6,377 bases of DNA from an uncultured Lachnospiraceae bacterium (lineage in GTDB: Bacteria > Bacillota > Clostridia > Lachnospirales > Lachnospiraceae), in NCBI GenBank assembly GCA_902782815.1, contig CACZOS010000013.1, forward strand, positions 1 through 6,377. The letters run 5' to 3'. This document shows positions 5,902 to 6,377 of this stretch, piece after piece (position 1 is the first letter of the stretch; every line of letters begins with the position of its first letter). Made by a program: the position numbers and the translations under genes. The notes under the pieces are model-generated. The model was not told the DNA's origin, ran no database searches, and worked only from the letters and a program-made list of their open reading frames with translations.

Positions 5902-6377
5902 ATGAATACAGTGGTGACCATAGGAAGACAGTACGGAAGCGGAGGAAGGGAGATCGGCAAAAAACTTGCGGAATCCTACGGCATTCCCTTCTATGACAAG
6001 GAAATCCTCAAACTTGCCGCAAAGGAGAGCGGGATCTGCGAGGAAATGTTTGAGAATTTTGATGAGAAGCCAACCACCAGCTTTTTGTATTCACTGGTGA
6101 TGGATCCCTATGCCCTGGGTTATAATGCGGCCACATTTGATATGCCTTTAAACCAGAAGGTTTTTCTTGCCGCATTTGATACCATAAAGAAGATCGCGGA
6201 AAAGGGCCCCTGTGTCATTGTAGGCCGCTGTGCCGACTATGCTCTGAAAGAATCCGAAAACTGTCTGAGTGTTTTTATCCATGCTCCCATGTCTTTTAAA
6301 AAGGGAAGGATTCAGGCAGAACATGATATTCCGGACAATAAAGTAAAAGATGAAGCCACCCGCAGGGACAAACAAAG
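5902..6377 (+). CDS. Cytidylate kinase-like family protein (3' end outside window)
   Basis: The frame is open from the ATG at 5902 to the window edge, giving 158 full codons. The product looks like the cytidylate kinase-like family (Cytidylate_kin2), soluble P-loop proteins common in Clostridia whose substrate is mostly unproven. Visible marks are VTIGRQYGSGGREIGKKLA at residues 5-23, IPFYDKEIL just after it, CVIVGRCADYAL at 104-115, and a basic ATRRDK segment at the cut end that matches the position of the LID region. The P-loop lacks the usual lysine: on my alignment with true Cmk the Lys falls on Gly15, with Arg16 next. So (d)CMP phosphorylation should not be assumed. The family usually has about 200 residues, so roughly the last quarter is missing. 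It has its own promoter and ribosome binding site, separate from the ribF transcript. Confidence 0.85.
   Translation, partial: MNTVVTIGRQYGSGGREIGKKLAESYGIPFYDKEILKLAAKESGICEEMFENFDEKPTTSFLYSLVMDPYALGYNAATFDMPLNQKVFLAAFDTIKKIAEKGPCVIVGRCADYALKESENCLSVFIHAPMSFKKGRIQAEHDIPDNKVKDEATRRDKQ

Noticed and set aside
5814..5996. A 60-codon + frame starting in the promoter region
   Set aside because: It begins at a TTG in the predicted -35 and overlaps the start of the kinase-like gene in another frame. There is no ribosome binding site.
6148..6375. A 75-codon - strand frame at the 3' edge
   Set aside because: It is antisense to the conserved VGRCADY region of the kinase-like gene.

Overview
The window is a stretch of the conserved bacterial translation and ribosome-maturation operon, with every gene on the + strand: infB (its 5' end lies outside the window), rbfA, nrnA (DHH-family nanoRNase/pAp phosphatase), truB and ribF. 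After an intergenic promoter comes the first part of a cytidylate kinase-like gene that runs off the 3' end. The gene order infB-rbfA-nrnA-truB-ribF, the strong purine-rich ribosome binding sites, the TTG start, and the presence of an NrnA-type DHH protein and a cytidylate-kinase-like family protein all fit a Gram-positive anaerobe of the Clostridia, most likely Lachnospiraceae. That placement is inferred from gene order and protein style, not from a search.

Layout. Positions 1-2473 encode IF-2: seven near-identical 10-residue repeats and one decayed copy (1-240), an Arg/Asn/Gly/Asp-rich disordered stretch (about 241-660), an IF2_N-like domain, the G domain with all five G motifs, then domains II, III and IV. 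rbfA follows after 18 bp from a TTG start. nrnA overlaps the end of rbfA by 14 bp, and truB overlaps nrnA by 4 bp (ATGA). ribF follows after 47 bp, a gap that contains a perfect TATAAT hexamer without a good -35. The 90-bp gap after ribF holds a convincing extended -10 promoter and a small hairpin, but no recognisable terminator. The cytidylate kinase-like gene starts at 5902.

How the genes work together. IF-2 recruits initiator tRNA and joins the subunits. RbfA matures the 30S subunit. TruB makes pseudouridine 55 in tRNA. NrnA clears the shortest RNA fragments left by RNA decay and can also hydrolyse pAp. RibF makes FMN and FAD and is a metabolic passenger that commonly sits in this operon. 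The short gaps and overlaps point to one transcript with translational coupling, at least from infB through truB. The last gene probably has its own promoter.

This is largely ordinary core-genome sequence and I see no hidden new system. The points most worth a second look are the IF-2 N-terminal repeat array with its mostly silent variation, the RG-rich linker beside it, and the kinase-like protein whose P-loop lacks the usual lysine.
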